Positions 49,381 through 60,102 of a DNA stretch of 60,218 nt are shown piece by piece. The stretch's first letter is position 1. Each line of letters opens with the position of its first letter. Made by a program: the position numbers and the translations under genes. The notes beneath the pieces were generated by a model. It was given only the letters and a program-made list of their open reading frames with translations, was not told the origin of the DNA and made no database searches. The stretch is from contig NZ_QJJZ01000024.1 of assembly GCF_003201775.1 (NCBI RefSeq), positions 1 through 60,218 of the forward strand. The letters run 5' to 3'. The DNA comes from Arenibacter sp. ARW7G5Y1. GTDB taxonomy: Bacteria > Bacteroidota > Bacteroidia > Flavobacteriales > Flavobacteriaceae.

Positions 49381-51840
49381 CTAATTTATTTTATAAACTA
49401 TTATGGAGTTATCCTGATCCTTTGCAACAAGCTCCAGCTTATGATCGTTGTCCATATCAATTAGATCGATACTGGAATTGCCGGGTACGGGAAAGTTGGA
49501 AATAGCTTCTGCCTGACTATCGAAAAGATAGATTTTTTGGTTCTGTATATCCGTAACGCTGATATATATCTTGTCGTTTAAATAGAAAATCTTGGGTTTT
49601 GAATATACCCCAAGCTCCAACTCCACCTTTTTGCTCCTTATGGTCAGCACATTGTCGTTCATAATGGCCAGGGTATTACTTGTGGCATCCAAACCGTGGT
49701 CGGGGAGCAGGTTTAGGTTGGCTGCATTTGTTTTGCCATTTTCGTCTATTTGGAAAAGACGTCCTTTGGTGTCAGTAACGGTAAACTTGTTTTTATGTAG
49801 CAGTATTTCATTATCGGAAAAGCTAATTTTGTTCGAGACATTAACCCGTGTATCACCGGTTCTGGACAATATTTTTAGTTCTCCGCCTTCCTGTTTCATG
49901 ACCAAATAATCTTTTTTGCCTACCCTAAAATGTTTGGGTGTGCCCAGGATGGGATTTGCCGACTTCGTGTACTTAAAGCCCTTTACAATTTGTCCCGAGC
50001 TATTGTACATAAATATTTTTGTTCCCTGTGTTACCAAAAACCGGTAATCCTTTCTACGGTCGTAATCAAATACAGCCAAGGGGTTTAAGTTGCCTCCTTC
50101 GTAGGTGAAGGTAAAGGGGGGCACATCCTTACCATTTCTGTCTACTATCATAAACTGATTGTCCGTAGTGAATGCGAGTTGCAATCTTCCATTTTTGTAT
50201 AGGTCTACCTGTTCTACACGTCCTTGGATCCTACCACTTAGTTGTTTTTTCCAAATTACCTTACCGTCCGTAGAAATTAGATAGAGATTGTTGTCCTGGT
50301 CCTGAACTATAATTTCTTCCTTGTTGGTCCTATGGTTTTTTACAAATTGGGGAGGTGTCACGATTTCTGTATCCAACTGTAGGGTGAAATAGGGAATGGT
50401 TTTGTTGAGGGTAGTTTCGTGGGCGATTTTTTGAAAAAGTATATTGGTATGATGAAAATTATCGTCCGCTACCATTTGCGCGGCAAAGGAATATTCTGTT
50501 AATTCCTTGGTTTTAATATTTTTAGCGATGTCCTTGACTATGTATTGGTCCAAAAAATATTCAATACCCTTGGCGTTGGAGACAAAGAGCATAGAGGATT
50601 CGTCTGCCAATTGCTCTTTTGCTGTTTTGTAAACAGATGTTTTTTCAAAAGTGGAAACATTTTTAAAATTACCAATGATGGTCTTTAAGGTCTCCGGAGT
50701 AGGGGAGAACACAAAAGCATTTTCTATGATCGTATAATAATTTGCTTCAAAATCCTGTACTAGTGGGTTGAAATAATGATTAAGGAAGTCGGACTTGGAG
50801 AGTCCAACAATTTCATTGCCTTGGTATTCTTCTGAAGTTTTCTCCAATTTATCCAGGTAGTTAAGGATATTTTCGGAGCCGTAGGTGTGGAGAATTGCGG
50901 CCTTTTCATTGTTCAGATACACGAATCCAATTTCTTCCACTGCCTTAAAGGTAGTGTCTATAACTGTGGAACGGTCCAAATATTTTTTTTGGTTTAACGC
51001 AAAGTCTTTATAATTGTCAAAAGTAAAGGCCAAAATGGCATCCGAGTTCATTGGGGCCAGAGTTGGTGTCTTTGGCGTTAGGGCATGGCTGTTTTTAAAA
51101 AGATTACTAAAGTTTATGATAGAATCGTTGGCCATGCTAATGCCATTGAGTTTTAGGTGGTCCTTATTGGTGTTAAAATCCAGGGATATCCAGTCCGTAA
51201 ATTTGGAAATGTCGATTTGATGCCCATCGGACATAATGTGGTTGAGCAAGGAATTACTTTTATTGGTGTTTATGAAAATATTGGCACTGCTCTGGTTATT
51301 GGCAATCTGATACAATTTATTTAAGGATTCGTCTGCCGTTAAATCCTGTTCATTGCGCAAAATATTTTCGATCAACATTTGGGCGGTACTAACTATAATT
51401 TTGTCGTCTAAAACCGTTGAAAAGAAATTTGCCCCGTCCACACTGTAGCTGTCAAAGTTCTTTCCCTCATAACCTACGTTTTCAATTACGTTATTGCTTC
51501 CTTCGGCAATTTGAAAAAGGTCATCACTGTTTTCGGCAATCAATAACAATTCAAAATTTGCCTTTCCCAATTCCACAAAGGCCAAAATACTCTCTCCATT
51601 GGGTTGGATATATTTCAGTGCTTTCAGCTTTTCCTGAATGGCGTTATAGGAGGTCGTAGCGGACAAGGTCTTAAGAAGGTCGCTGTTCTCCAGTTCACTG
51701 GAAAAAGAGGGCTTGTCATTTATTTTTATAATAATGGCACTATTCTGGGGAACGTAATAGAGTATTGGGGAGGTTTTGGGGCTTTGTTTCGAGCATCCGG
51801 TCAATATTAAGAAGAGTACCGCAAATAATTTGATTTTCAT
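49381..51840 (-). CDS. large lipoprotein with C-terminal beta-propeller-like region
   Basis: At 819 residues the start is MKIKLFAVLFLILTGC, a lipoprotein signal with a clear lipobox. An earlier in-frame ATG adds six residues. The N-terminal two-thirds resembles DUF3352-like proteins (SPILYYVPQNSAIIIKINDK). The last third has repeated strands such as IIVQDQDNNLYLISTDGKVI, with WKKQL, and LVMKQEGGELKILSRTGDTR, typical of a PQQ-like propeller, ending in an IDMDNDHKLELVAKDQD repeat. It is an envelope protein of unknown role. rnhB lies 29 bp upstream on the same strand. Confidence 0.8.
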   Translation of the reverse strand: MKIKLFAVLFLILTGCSKQSPKTSPILYYVPQNSAIIIKINDKPSFSSELENSDLLKTLSATTSYNAIQEKLKALKYIQPNGESILAFVELGKANFELLLIAENSDDLFQIAEGSNNVIENVGYEGKNFDSYSVDGANFFSTVLDDKIIVSTAQMLIENILRNEQDLTADESLNKLYQIANNQSSANIFINTNKSNSLLNHIMSDGHQIDISKFTDWISLDFNTNKDHLKLNGISMANDSIINFSNLFKNSHALTPKTPTLAPMNSDAILAFTFDNYKDFALNQKKYLDRSTVIDTTFKAVEEIGFVYLNNEKAAILHTYGSENILNYLDKLEKTSEEYQGNEIVGLSKSDFLNHYFNPLVQDFEANYYTIIENAFVFSPTPETLKTIIGNFKNVSTFEKTSVYKTAKEQLADESSMLFVSNAKGIEYFLDQYIVKDIAKNIKTKELTEYSFAAQMVADDNFHHTNILFQKIAHETTLNKTIPYFTLQLDTEIVTPPQFVKNHRTNKEEIIVQDQDNNLYLISTDGKVIWKKQLSGRIQGRVEQVDLYKNGRLQLAFTTDNQFMIVDRNGKDVPPFTFTYEGGNLNPLAVFDYDRRKDYRFLVTQGTKIFMYNSSGQIVKGFKYTKSANPILGTPKHFRVGKKDYLVMKQEGGELKILSRTGDTRVNVSNKISFSDNEILLHKNKFTVTDTKGRLFQIDENGKTNAANLNLLPDHGLDATSNTLAIMNDNVLTIRSKKVELELGVYSKPKIFYLNDKIYISVTDIQNQKIYLFDSQAEAISNFPVPGNSSIDLIDMDNDHKLELVAKDQDNSIIVYKIN

Positions 51841-51869
51841 AAATAAATCTTTCAACAAATTTAGGATTT

Positions 51870-52466
51870 TTAAACGTCTAGTTTTAATTGATCGGGTAAT
51901 TGTCTAAAAGTTTTTCGATGATATTTGGTAATACCGTACTTCCGTATGGCCGCCCTGTGTTCCTTGGTGGGATAGCCTTTGTTTTTTATCCAATTGTACA
52001 TGGGGTATTCCAAGTGGATTTTCTCCATGTAGGCATCCCTGAAGGTTTTTGCCAGGATGGAAGCGGCCGCAATGCTTAGGTATTTTCCATCTCCTTTAAT
52101 AATGCAGGCGTGGGGGATGTTTTTGTAGGGATTAAATCTATTGCCGTCTACAATGATAAGTTCGGGGGCCGTGTTTAATTGATCCAAGGCCTTGTGCATG
52201 GCCAAAAAGGAAGCGTTCAAAATGTTTATTTTGTCAATTTCATCTGGAAAAACATGGGCAATTCCAAAACTACTGGCATTGGTTTCTATTATTGGCCTAA
52301 GTAAATCCCTTTTGGCAGGGGATAAAATTTTGGAGTCGTTAAGGGTGCTGTTCGAAAACTCTTTTGGTAAAATAACGGCTGCAGCGGTTACGGGTCCTGC
52401 CAAACAACCACGACCCGCTTCATCGGTTCCTGCTTCCAGTTCGTATTTGTAGAAAGTTTTTAGCAT
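51870..52466 (-). CDS. rnhB: ribonuclease HII
   Basis: This 198-residue protein has the metal-binding core [20 protein letters not shown] at the N-terminus. The central Asp is in LIIVDGNRF, and [17 protein letters not shown] and [20 protein letters not shown] follow. The enzyme cuts RNA in RNA-DNA hybrids and at single ribonucleotides in DNA. It is a normal-length, intact gene followed by the large lipoprotein gene, likely in one transcript. Confidence 0.96.
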   Translation of the reverse strand: MLKTFYKYELEAGTDEAGRGCLAGPVTAAAVILPKEFSNSTLNDSKILSPAKRDLLRPIIETNASSFGIAHVFPDEIDKINILNASFLAMHKALDQLNTAPELIIVDGNRFNPYKNIPHACIIKGDGKYLSIAAASILAKTFRDAYMEKIHLEYPMYNWIKNKGYPTKEHRAAIRKYGITKYHRKTFRQLPDQLKLDV

Positions 52467-52984
52467 TTATGCATGGTTCTATTGTTCTTGGGTATGCAAA
52501 TACTTCCTGAATTTGGATAGTTGCATGTGAGTCAAGCCCAACAAAAGTGAGTGCTTTTCTTCTGTGAAAGTCAAATATAAAAATTTATAAAAGGGTTGAA
52601 TGCCCATTGTAAACAAATTCTTAAGTACGTTATGGAATTGTCCCGGATTGGGTTCTAATTCTGGAATGAAGGAAGTTGGTAAGTGACCACGGAACAATAG
52701 GGACAAGAAAATATCTAGGGGCTAAAAAGGCAATATAGGATTTATTGGGTTATTTAAAACTGTTAAAGTATCTACAACACACATAGTAGGAATCTTCTTA
52801 GGTTAAGAATATATAAGAATTTGGCAATATTCTTTAAACTAAATGCTGTTAATTCATTAAAATATTAACAAAAAAATAATAATAGGCATAAGTTTAACAA
52901 ATTGTAATCCTTCTGTTAAATTTCTTAGGTTTTTTAACGAATTTTTTACAAGTTTGTGGCAGACTAATTCTTAAAAAAAAGTAA
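52467..52984. other. 518-bp gap upstream of the SusC gene
   Basis: The 3' half, before 52985, is AT-rich and presumably carries the SusC/SusD promoter; near 52950 ACAAGTTTG only loosely resembles the -7 element. The left part has a minus-strand frame (52479-52706) starting at TTG with no recognisable family, which I do not accept as a gene. Confidence 0.4.
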
Positions 52985-55900
52985 ATGAAATCAAAACTAA
53001 CTTGGATTTTAGTTCCGATCATGGGGCTAATTATGAGTTTTTCCTACGCGCAGGAAAAAACTATCTCTGGTACGGTGACCGACCAAATGGGTCTGGCCTT
53101 ACCTGGCGTAAACATTTTGGTGGAAGGGACCACTAATGGAACACAAACTGATTTTGATGGTAATTATACCATTCAAGGGAGTGAAGGGCAAACCTTATTG
53201 TTCAGTTATATTGGACAAATGAGTGTTACAAAAGTAATAGGCGCAACGTCCACAATCGATGTTGTTATGCAGGAGGATGCCCAGGCCTTGGAGGAGGTAG
53301 TAGTTACTGCCTTGGGTATTTCAAGGGATAAAAAATCCTTGGGATATGCTACACAGGAGGTTCAAGGTGAGGACTTGAATACAGTGAAGAGCGGAAACTT
53401 TGTAAATGCCCTTTCGGGAAAGGCTTCCGGTATTCAGATCAAAAAAAATAACAACCTGGGGGGTTCCACCAATGTGGTGATTAGGGGTAATGCCTCGTTG
53501 ACCGGGAGTAACCAGGCGCTGTTCGTTATAGATGGTGTGCCGGTAAACAATACGAATACCAATTCCAAATATCAAGGTGAGGCAAGTGGTAACTATTATG
53601 ATTACGGTAATACCGCCTCTGATATCAACCCTGATGATATTGAATCGGTAAACGTTTTAAAGGGAGCGGCCGCTTCTGCCTTATATGGCTCAAGGGCAGC
53701 CAATGGGGTTATCATGATAACCACCAAAAAAGGAAAGGATGCACAAGGCATTGGGGTTACTGTTAGTTCTGGAATTACAATAGGCTCCATAGATAAAAGT
53801 ACATTTGCCAAGTACCAAAACCAATACGGTGCAGGTTATGGACCTTATTACGGGCCTGATGAGGATGATTTTTATAATATGCAGGATGTTACCGGTGATG
53901 GTGTTGCCGATCTAACCGTACCGTTTACAGAAGATGCTTCCTATGGTGGAAGGTTCGACCCAAATCTGTTGATCTACCAGTGGGATGCCTTGGATCCGGA
54001 TTCTCCAAATTATAGAACGGCTACCCCATGGGTAAATGCCAAGAACGGGCCAATCACATTTTTTGAGACTCCGGTTACAACGACCAATTCGGTTTCTTTT
54101 GCTAGGTCTTATGAGGATGATGGTTCTTTTAGATTGAATTACACCCAATTTGATCAGAGCGGTTTAATGCCGAACAGTTCCATTAAAAAACACAATTTTT
54201 CCATGAGTGGATCCTTTAAATTGACGGATCGATTAACGGTTACTGGATATGCCAATTATATCAATACAAAGGCATTGGGCCGTAACTCTACGGGTTATAG
54301 TGATAACATTGTCAGTAATTTTAAGCAATGGTGGCAGACCAACGTGGATATTAAGGATTTAAAGGATATCTATTTTAATACGAAAAGGAACGTAACGTGG
54401 AACCCTGCAAGTACTGATGCCGGTTCGGCACCGATTTATTGGGACAATCCATATTGGACCCGTTACGAGAATTACCAAAACGATTCTAGAAATCGTTTTA
54501 TAGGTAATGTATCCTTGGATTATAAGTTTACGGATTGGTTGAACTTTACTGCAAGAGCGGCGACAGATACCTATTCCGAGATACAAGAGGAAAGAAGGGC
54601 CAACGGTAGTGTGCCAACAGAATTTGGTATTCCGGATAGTGCAGGAAACAGGGGTAACGTGGATTCAGGTTATGGAAGAAGAAATCTGGAAGTTACAGAG
54701 ACCAACTACGATTTCATGTTTAATTTTCAAAAGGACCTTTCCGATCAATTTAATTTGAAAGGGATATTGGGTACCAATATTAGAAGAAGTGAATTTCAAT
54801 CTATTTATTCTGCTACGAGTGGCGGGCTGAGTGTCCCAAGACTTTACTCTTTGCAGAACAGTACAGGACCACTTGGACTTCCGGTTGAAAATGATGAAAA
54901 AGTAGGTATAGATGGTATTTATGCCAGCGCATCTTTGGGTTACAACAGTATACTTTTCTTGGATGCCACCATAAGAAGGGATCACTCTTCTACATTGCCT
55001 GAGGACAATAGTACTTTTTATTATCCTTCCGTAGCCACTAGTTTCGTTTTTACCAATCTTTTGAATGCTGATTTTGTAACCTTTGGTAAATTGAGGGCTA
55101 ACTATGCGGAAGTGGGGAACAGTGCACCTTTCGATTATCTATACGATACCTATAACGTGAACATTCCACCAGGGGCGCCAAGTACTTCTGTTGACAATGA
55201 GAAAAAGAATCCTAATTTGAAGCCCGAAAAAACCGAAAGCTTTGAACTTGGTTTGGAAATGAAGTTTTTACGTAATAGATTGAGTTTTGATCTTGCTTAT
55301 TACCAGACCAATTCTGTTGATCAAATTTTTGGAGTTCCGGTGTCTAGAGCCACAGGTTATGAAAAAAAGATATTGAATGCAGGTGAAATTGAGAACAAGG
55401 GTGTGGAGCTTTCCATTTCCGGAAATCCAGTCAGGACCGATAACTTTAGTTGGACAGCCATGGTCAACTGGACCAAGAATAAAAATGAGGTGGTATCATT
55501 GGAAGATGGAATCCAGACCTTGCAATTGGGGGATTTCCAAGGAGGTGTAACCCTTAATGCGGAAGTAGGACAGCCCTATGGAGTAATTTACGGAACGGAT
55601 TACACCTATCTAAATGGTGAAAGGGTAGTTGATCCAGCGGATGGACAGTATATTAAAACGTCTACTTCGGATCAAAAAATTGGAGACACCAATCCAGATT
55701 GGTTGATGGGGATTTCCAATAAATTTAATTACAAGAATTTCTCGTTAAGCTTTTTGATCGATATTCAACAAGGGGGTAGCATATTCTCCTTGGATCAATA
55801 CTACGGCCTTGCAACAGGTCTGTATGCAGAGACTGTCTTTATTAACGATCTGGGTAATCCCGTAAGGAATACCTTGGCCGATGGTGGTGGATTTATCAAT

Positions 55901-56251
55901 GAAGGTGTAAATCCTGATGGAACAACAAACACTTCTAGGATCAGGGCCGACCGATTCGGAGCTCTTGGATATAGAAGAGGTTTACCGGATAAAGCATTTG
56001 TTTATGATGCCAGTTATGTAAAATTACGTGAAGTGGCACTTACTTATAATTTGCCAAGCAAATTGTTGGCCAGTACATTCTTGACCAATGCTAGTTTAAG
56101 CGTTATTGGATCAAACCTTTGGATTATAGATAAAAACTTGCCTCATGCAGATCCAGAAAGTGGTTTGTCTGCCGGTAACCTTCAAGGTTATTCCGTTGGA
56201 TCATTACCAACTACAAGGGATCTTGGTGTCAATCTTAAATTACAATTCTAA
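52985..56251 (+). CDS. SusC/RagA family TonB-linked outer membrane protein
   Basis: This 1088-residue protein has a signal peptide (MKSKLTWILVPIMGLIMSFS). A carboxypeptidase-like domain follows (about 25-110; GTVTDQMGLALPGVNILVEG), then a TonB box-like ALEEVVVTALG. The plug (about 115-240) has GNFVNALSGKASGIQIKKNN and the SusC signature LFVIDGVPVNN, GAAASALYGSRAANGVIMIT. A long beta-barrel follows, ending in a C-terminal aromatic strand (LGVNLKLQF). It imports a nutrient, typically an oligosaccharide or peptide, with the SusD-like partner encoded 11 bp downstream. No enzymes or transporters for a specific polysaccharide are in the window. Confidence 0.95.
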   Translation: MKSKLTWILVPIMGLIMSFSYAQEKTISGTVTDQMGLALPGVNILVEGTTNGTQTDFDGNYTIQGSEGQTLLFSYIGQMSVTKVIGATSTIDVVMQEDAQALEEVVVTALGISRDKKSLGYATQEVQGEDLNTVKSGNFVNALSGKASGIQIKKNNNLGGSTNVVIRGNASLTGSNQALFVIDGVPVNNTNTNSKYQGEASGNYYDYGNTASDINPDDIESVNVLKGAAASALYGSRAANGVIMITTKKGKDAQGIGVTVSSGITIGSIDKSTFAKYQNQYGAGYGPYYGPDEDDFYNMQDVTGDGVADLTVPFTEDASYGGRFDPNLLIYQWDALDPDSPNYRTATPWVNAKNGPITFFETPVTTTNSVSFARSYEDDGSFRLNYTQFDQSGLMPNSSIKKHNFSMSGSFKLTDRLTVTGYANYINTKALGRNSTGYSDNIVSNFKQWWQTNVDIKDLKDIYFNTKRNVTWNPASTDAGSAPIYWDNPYWTRYENYQNDSRNRFIGNVSLDYKFTDWLNFTARAATDTYSEIQEERRANGSVPTEFGIPDSAGNRGNVDSGYGRRNLEVTETNYDFMFNFQKDLSDQFNLKGILGTNIRRSEFQSIYSATSGGLSVPRLYSLQNSTGPLGLPVENDEKVGIDGIYASASLGYNSILFLDATIRRDHSSTLPEDNSTFYYPSVATSFVFTNLLNADFVTFGKLRANYAEVGNSAPFDYLYDTYNVNIPPGAPSTSVDNEKKNPNLKPEKTESFELGLEMKFLRNRLSFDLAYYQTNSVDQIFGVPVSRATGYEKKILNAGEIENKGVELSISGNPVRTDNFSWTAMVNWTKNKNEVVSLEDGIQTLQLGDFQGGVTLNAEVGQPYGVIYGTDYTYLNGERVVDPADGQYIKTSTSDQKIGDTNPDWLMGISNKFNYKNFSLSFLIDIQQGGSIFSLDQYYGLATGLYAETVFINDLGNPVRNTLADGGGFINEGVNPDGTTNTSRIRADRFGALGYRRGLPDKAFVYDASYVKLREVALTYNLPSKLLASTFLTNASLSVIGSNLWIIDKNLPHADPESGLSAGNLQGYSVGSLPTTRDLGVNLKLQF

Positions 56252-56262
56252 AAAAAATAAAA

Positions 56263-57714
56263 ATGAAAAAACTAGCAATATTAATTACTGCCGTGATTTT
56301 TGCTTCTTGTTCCAGTGATTTGGAGAGTCTGAACGAGAATATTAAGGATCCATTGGCCGTGCCGGGCGAAAGTTTATTCACCGGAGCGCAGAAAAGTTTG
56401 GTAGACCAAGTGGTGGATCTAAATGTGAACAATAACAATACTAAACTTTGGGCACAATACTTACAGGAAACCACCTATACGGACGAAAGTAACTATGATC
56501 AGGTTACCAGAACTATTCCTGAAAAGCATTGGAGTGTTTTGTACAAAGATGTTTTAAAGGACTTGGATGAGGCAAAAAGGGTTATTTCTGAAACCACCTA
56601 TCTTACGGCGGAACTAGAAGAGTTAAAACCTAACAAGCTGACCATTATCGAAATTCTTAATGTGTACACCTACAGTATCCTGGTAGAGACCTTTGGGGAT
56701 GTTCCTTATTCAGAAGCTTTGGATATTAACAACCTGCTACCGAAGTATGATGACGGTGAAACCATTTATAAGGATTTGATTGGTAGATTGACTGCTGCAA
56801 TAAGTGCTTTGGATGTTAATACAGGAAGTTTTGGTAGTGCCGATAGAATATATGGAGGTGACGTGGCACAATGGAAGAAATTTGCTGCTTCCCTAAAATT
56901 GAGAATGGGTATACTTTTGTCCGATAAGGATGCTGCATTTGCCAAGTCCACTGTGGAGAGTGCCGTTGCAACAGGGGTGTTTACAAGTAATGCAGACAAT
57001 GCATCCTATACCTATTTGGGGTCAGATCCCAATACAAACCCTATTCACGATAATTTGGTATTGAGCGGAAGAAAGGATTTTGTTGCCGCCACTACGATCA
57101 TCGACGTTATGAATGCTTTGGACGACCCAAGAAGACCCCTTTATTTTACTCCCACCGAAGACGGTACCTACAAAGGAGGTAACATAGGGGAAACATCCAG
57201 TTATACTACTTATTCACATGTCTCTGCCCAAGTGGAGGAAGCAACTTTTCCTGGGATAATTTTGGATTATGCCGAGGTGCGATTTTTATTGGCGGAAGCA
57301 CGGGCAAGGTTATTTGAGGTGGGTGGAACTCCCAAAGAACATTATGATGCGGCTATAACGGCCTCCATTCTGGATTGGGGAGGAACTGCTACAGAGGCGG
57401 CCGATTATTTGGCGCAGCCTAATGTGGATTATGACCTGTCTATTTTGGCAAGTACGGCTACCACACCTTGGAAAGAGGTTATTGGAACCCAAAAGTGGAT
57501 TGCCTTATACAATAGAGGCTTGGAGGCTTGGACATCCATCAGGTTATTGGATTATCCGGCTATGGCAGTTCCTACTGATGCCGTTTCAGGTTTTCCAAAC
57601 AGATATACCTATCCAATTATAGAACAATCCTTAAACGGAGCCAATTATGGAACTGCTTCTGCTGCCATAGGCGGCGATGAGGCGGAGACTAAATTGTTCT
57701 GGGATTTGAACTAG
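56263..57714 (+). CDS. SusD/RagB-like outer membrane lipoprotein
   Basis: This 483-residue protein has a lipoprotein signal (MKKLAILITAVIFASC). The helical body resembles the SusD-like_2 group, with NEDPLAVP-like start NENIKDPLAVPGESLFTGAQ, ETFGDVPYSEALDINNLLPK and SLKLRMGILLSDKDAAFAKS. It ends IGGDEAETKLFWDLN. It forms the lid of the SusC channel and captures substrate on the outer surface; the ligand is unknown. It is 11 bp after susC in the same operon, and a terminator follows. Confidence 0.92.
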   Translation: MKKLAILITAVIFASCSSDLESLNENIKDPLAVPGESLFTGAQKSLVDQVVDLNVNNNNTKLWAQYLQETTYTDESNYDQVTRTIPEKHWSVLYKDVLKDLDEAKRVISETTYLTAELEELKPNKLTIIEILNVYTYSILVETFGDVPYSEALDINNLLPKYDDGETIYKDLIGRLTAAISALDVNTGSFGSADRIYGGDVAQWKKFAASLKLRMGILLSDKDAAFAKSTVESAVATGVFTSNADNASYTYLGSDPNTNPIHDNLVLSGRKDFVAATTIIDVMNALDDPRRPLYFTPTEDGTYKGGNIGETSSYTTYSHVSAQVEEATFPGIILDYAEVRFLLAEARARLFEVGGTPKEHYDAAITASILDWGGTATEAADYLAQPNVDYDLSILASTATTPWKEVIGTQKWIALYNRGLEAWTSIRLLDYPAMAVPTDAVSGFPNRYTYPIIEQSLNGANYGTASAAIGGDEAETKLFWDLN

Positions 57715-57739
57715 AATATTCCTTCTTGATAGGGCTAAG

Positions 57740-57770
57740 AACCTGCAGGTATCCCCTGCAGGTTTTTTTT
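57740..57770 (+). terminator. rho-independent terminator of the SusC/SusD operon
   Basis: AACCTGCAGG and CCTGCAGGTT form a 10-bp stem with a short ATCC-type loop, and the right arm runs into T8. It begins 26 bp past the SusD stop. Confidence 0.9.
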
Positions 57771-57905
57771 GTCGTTTTCGTTTGTTGTTCTTAAAATAGG
57801 ATAGGTACTGTGCATTGGGTGCTGTTGGCATTGGCATTTCTATGGCAGATAAGATGTTGTTTTTCTGTTTTTTAAACTTTCACATTTCATTAAGGACAAA
57901 AAAAT

Positions 57906-57913
57906 TAACTTTG
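57906..57913 (+). promoter_or_regulatory. -7 promoter element of the porin gene
   Basis: TAACTTTG is an exact TAnnTTTG match 18 nt before the ATG. A second match, TAAGTTTG at 57920-57927, ends 4 nt before the ATG and, if used, would give a leaderless message. Confidence 0.5.
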
Positions 57914-57931
57914 TCGACGTAAGTTTGTAGC

Positions 57932-59920
57932 ATGAGATATTTGTTGGCACTTTTAATAGTGTTTTTTAGTCAGGCCATTAGTGCACAGGAAGATGCTGTT
58001 GCCCCTCCAGGAAACCCAGGTGAGGCTAATATGGGGCGTAAAGTTGGAAATCTACCGCCTAAAAAGAAGGAGGGGGACAAGGGGCAGGATGTGACCATCA
58101 GGGATTACAAGATCATTGGTTATGAAAGGGATACTACCTTTTTGGATACGACGATTTCCATACAGAAGGAGTATAAATATAATTTTTTGCGGAAGGACGA
58201 TTTTGAGTTGATGCCGTTTGCCAATGTCGGGCAACCTTATAATAAATTGGGGGTTAATTTTGATGTAAAGGATACCTATCCCAAGTTGGGTGCCAGTGCG
58301 AAGCACTATAACTATATGGAAGTCCGGGATGTTGATTATTATAATGTGGCAACCCCAATGAGCGACCTAATGTTTAAAACCACCTTTGAGCAAGGACAGC
58401 TTCTGGATGCATTGTTGGCCTTTAATACCTCTAAAAGATTAAATTTTTCAATAGGTTTTAAGGGTTTTAGGTCTCTGGGCAAATATCAATATAGTGAAGC
58501 TGAGTCTGGGAATTTTAAGATGACTGCCAACTATGAGACCAAGGACAAACGCTATAATTTAAGGGCGCACGGCGCGGCTCAAAATTCCTTGGCAGAGGAA
58601 AATGGCGGATTGTCCAATAAGGAACTGCAATTTGAATCCGGGGATTCCGATTTTAAGGACCGTTCAAGATTGGATGTGCTTTTTTCCAATGCAACCAACC
58701 GCCTATTGGGGAAAAGGTATTATTTGGATCATCGGTATATTTTGTTTGGCAGTAAGATAGATTCGGGCAAGACTAGGACAACTGCTTTGGCGCTTGGACA
58801 TGAATTTACTTATGAGACCAAATACTATCAATATAAACAAACCGCCCAAAACGACTATTTTGGGGATGGCTATGATTCCAGTATATCGGATAAGGCTAGC
58901 TTAAAAACGACCTATAATCAGGTCTATGCCCAATTTTCAAATAAGACATTAGGGGTATTGACGGGGCTTATCAATCATTACCATTACAACTATTTTTTTA
59001 ATTCGGTCTTGCAAACGCCTACCCAGCTTATTCAAAGCCAGTTAAGTGGCGATGAAATCTCTGCTGGGGCCAAATACGTAAAGAAGATCGGTGGTTTTCA
59101 GTTGAATGGGTCGGCACAGGTCAATATATCCGGGGATCTGTCGGGGAATTTATTGGACGCCTTCGCCAGTTACGACATTAACAAGAACAACAAGCTTAAA
59201 TTTTCCTTGCACTCATCTTCGCGTATGCCCAATTTTAATTTCTTGTTATATCAAAGTGATTACAGTAATTACAACTGGCAACATACTGGCGACTTTAATA
59301 AGATAAACAATAACGGTTTTCAATTTGATCTGGACTCCAAGGTTTTTGGCAATTTAATGGCTAAATACACTTCTTTGGACAATTACACCTACTTTGCTTC
59401 CGACCCTTCGGAAACTGTGGTTGAAGGTGGGGAGCAGGCATTTGTTAAACCGTTTCAGGAGGGGGGTACCATTAATATTCTTAAGGTCAAATATGCCAAG
59501 GAATTTAAATGGAAGGGTTTTGCACTCAATAATACTGTAATGTATCAGGATGTTTCCCAGGCCAATAATGTTTTAAACGTACCACAAGTGGTTACAAGAA
59601 ATACTTTGTATTATTCGAACTTCGGGTTTAAAAAGGCGCTATACTTTCAGACAGGGGTTACCCTGAAATATTTTACTGCCTACAACGCGGATGCCTATAA
59701 TCCGGTGTTGGGGGAATTCTATTTGCAGAACCAAGAGGAATTGGGTGGTTTCCCGATGTTGGACTTTTTTATTAATGCCAGGGTGCAGCAAACTAGGATA
59801 TTCTTAAAGGCCGAACACTTCAATTCTTCATTTTCCGGCAACAATTTTTATGCTGCTCCGAATTATCCTTACAGGGATTTTGTGATTCGATTTGGGTTGG
59901 TTTGGAATTTCTTTTCATAG
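57932..59920 (+). CDS. putative porin (Porin_10 type)
   Basis: This 662-residue protein has a signal peptide (MRYLLALLIVFFSQAISAQE). A basic, Pro-rich linker follows (about 25-60; GNLPPKKKEGDKGQDV), then a long beta-barrel starting YNFLRKDDFELMPFANVGQP. The C-terminus ends in an aromatic strand VIRFGLVWNFFS, as expected for outer membrane barrels. The composition and the YKIIGYERDTTFLDTTISIQ segment match the Porin_10-type family in Bacteroidota. Its pore specificity is unknown. It is separate from the SusC/SusD operon. Confidence 0.85.
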   Translation: MRYLLALLIVFFSQAISAQEDAVAPPGNPGEANMGRKVGNLPPKKKEGDKGQDVTIRDYKIIGYERDTTFLDTTISIQKEYKYNFLRKDDFELMPFANVGQPYNKLGVNFDVKDTYPKLGASAKHYNYMEVRDVDYYNVATPMSDLMFKTTFEQGQLLDALLAFNTSKRLNFSIGFKGFRSLGKYQYSEAESGNFKMTANYETKDKRYNLRAHGAAQNSLAEENGGLSNKELQFESGDSDFKDRSRLDVLFSNATNRLLGKRYYLDHRYILFGSKIDSGKTRTTALALGHEFTYETKYYQYKQTAQNDYFGDGYDSSISDKASLKTTYNQVYAQFSNKTLGVLTGLINHYHYNYFFNSVLQTPTQLIQSQLSGDEISAGAKYVKKIGGFQLNGSAQVNISGDLSGNLLDAFASYDINKNNKLKFSLHSSSRMPNFNFLLYQSDYSNYNWQHTGDFNKINNNGFQFDLDSKVFGNLMAKYTSLDNYTYFASDPSETVVEGGEQAFVKPFQEGGTINILKVKYAKEFKWKGFALNNTVMYQDVSQANNVLNVPQVVTRNTLYYSNFGFKKALYFQTGVTLKYFTAYNADAYNPVLGEFYLQNQEELGGFPMLDFFINARVQQTRIFLKAEHFNSSFSGNNFYAAPNYPYRDFVIRFGLVWNFFS

Positions 59921-60065
59921 TACAATGTTTATATTATTCGGGTTTTTGAAAGGATTGTCTTTTGGTGTTCTTGGAACGTAAAAAAAAATACATAAATATT
60001 TCATCTGCAAATCAGCTTGTTACAGCGTAATTGAAAAATCTTTTAAAAATAAACCGAAAAAGGTT

Positions 60066-60096
60066 TTGCGTAAACGAAAAAAGTATCCTACATTTG
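60066..60096 (+). promoter_or_regulatory. strong promoter of a probable rRNA operon
   Basis: TTG at 60066-60068 and TACATTTG at 60089-60096 are separated by 20 nt and match the Bacteroidota -33 and -7 consensus on both sides. This is one of the best promoters in the window. Confidence 0.7.
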
Positions 60097-60102
60097 CACC
60101 CG

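Noticed and set aside
52479..52706. 75-codon minus-strand frame between rnhB and susC
   Set aside because: It needs a TTG start, matches no family I know and has no neighbour support; a remnant cannot be excluded.
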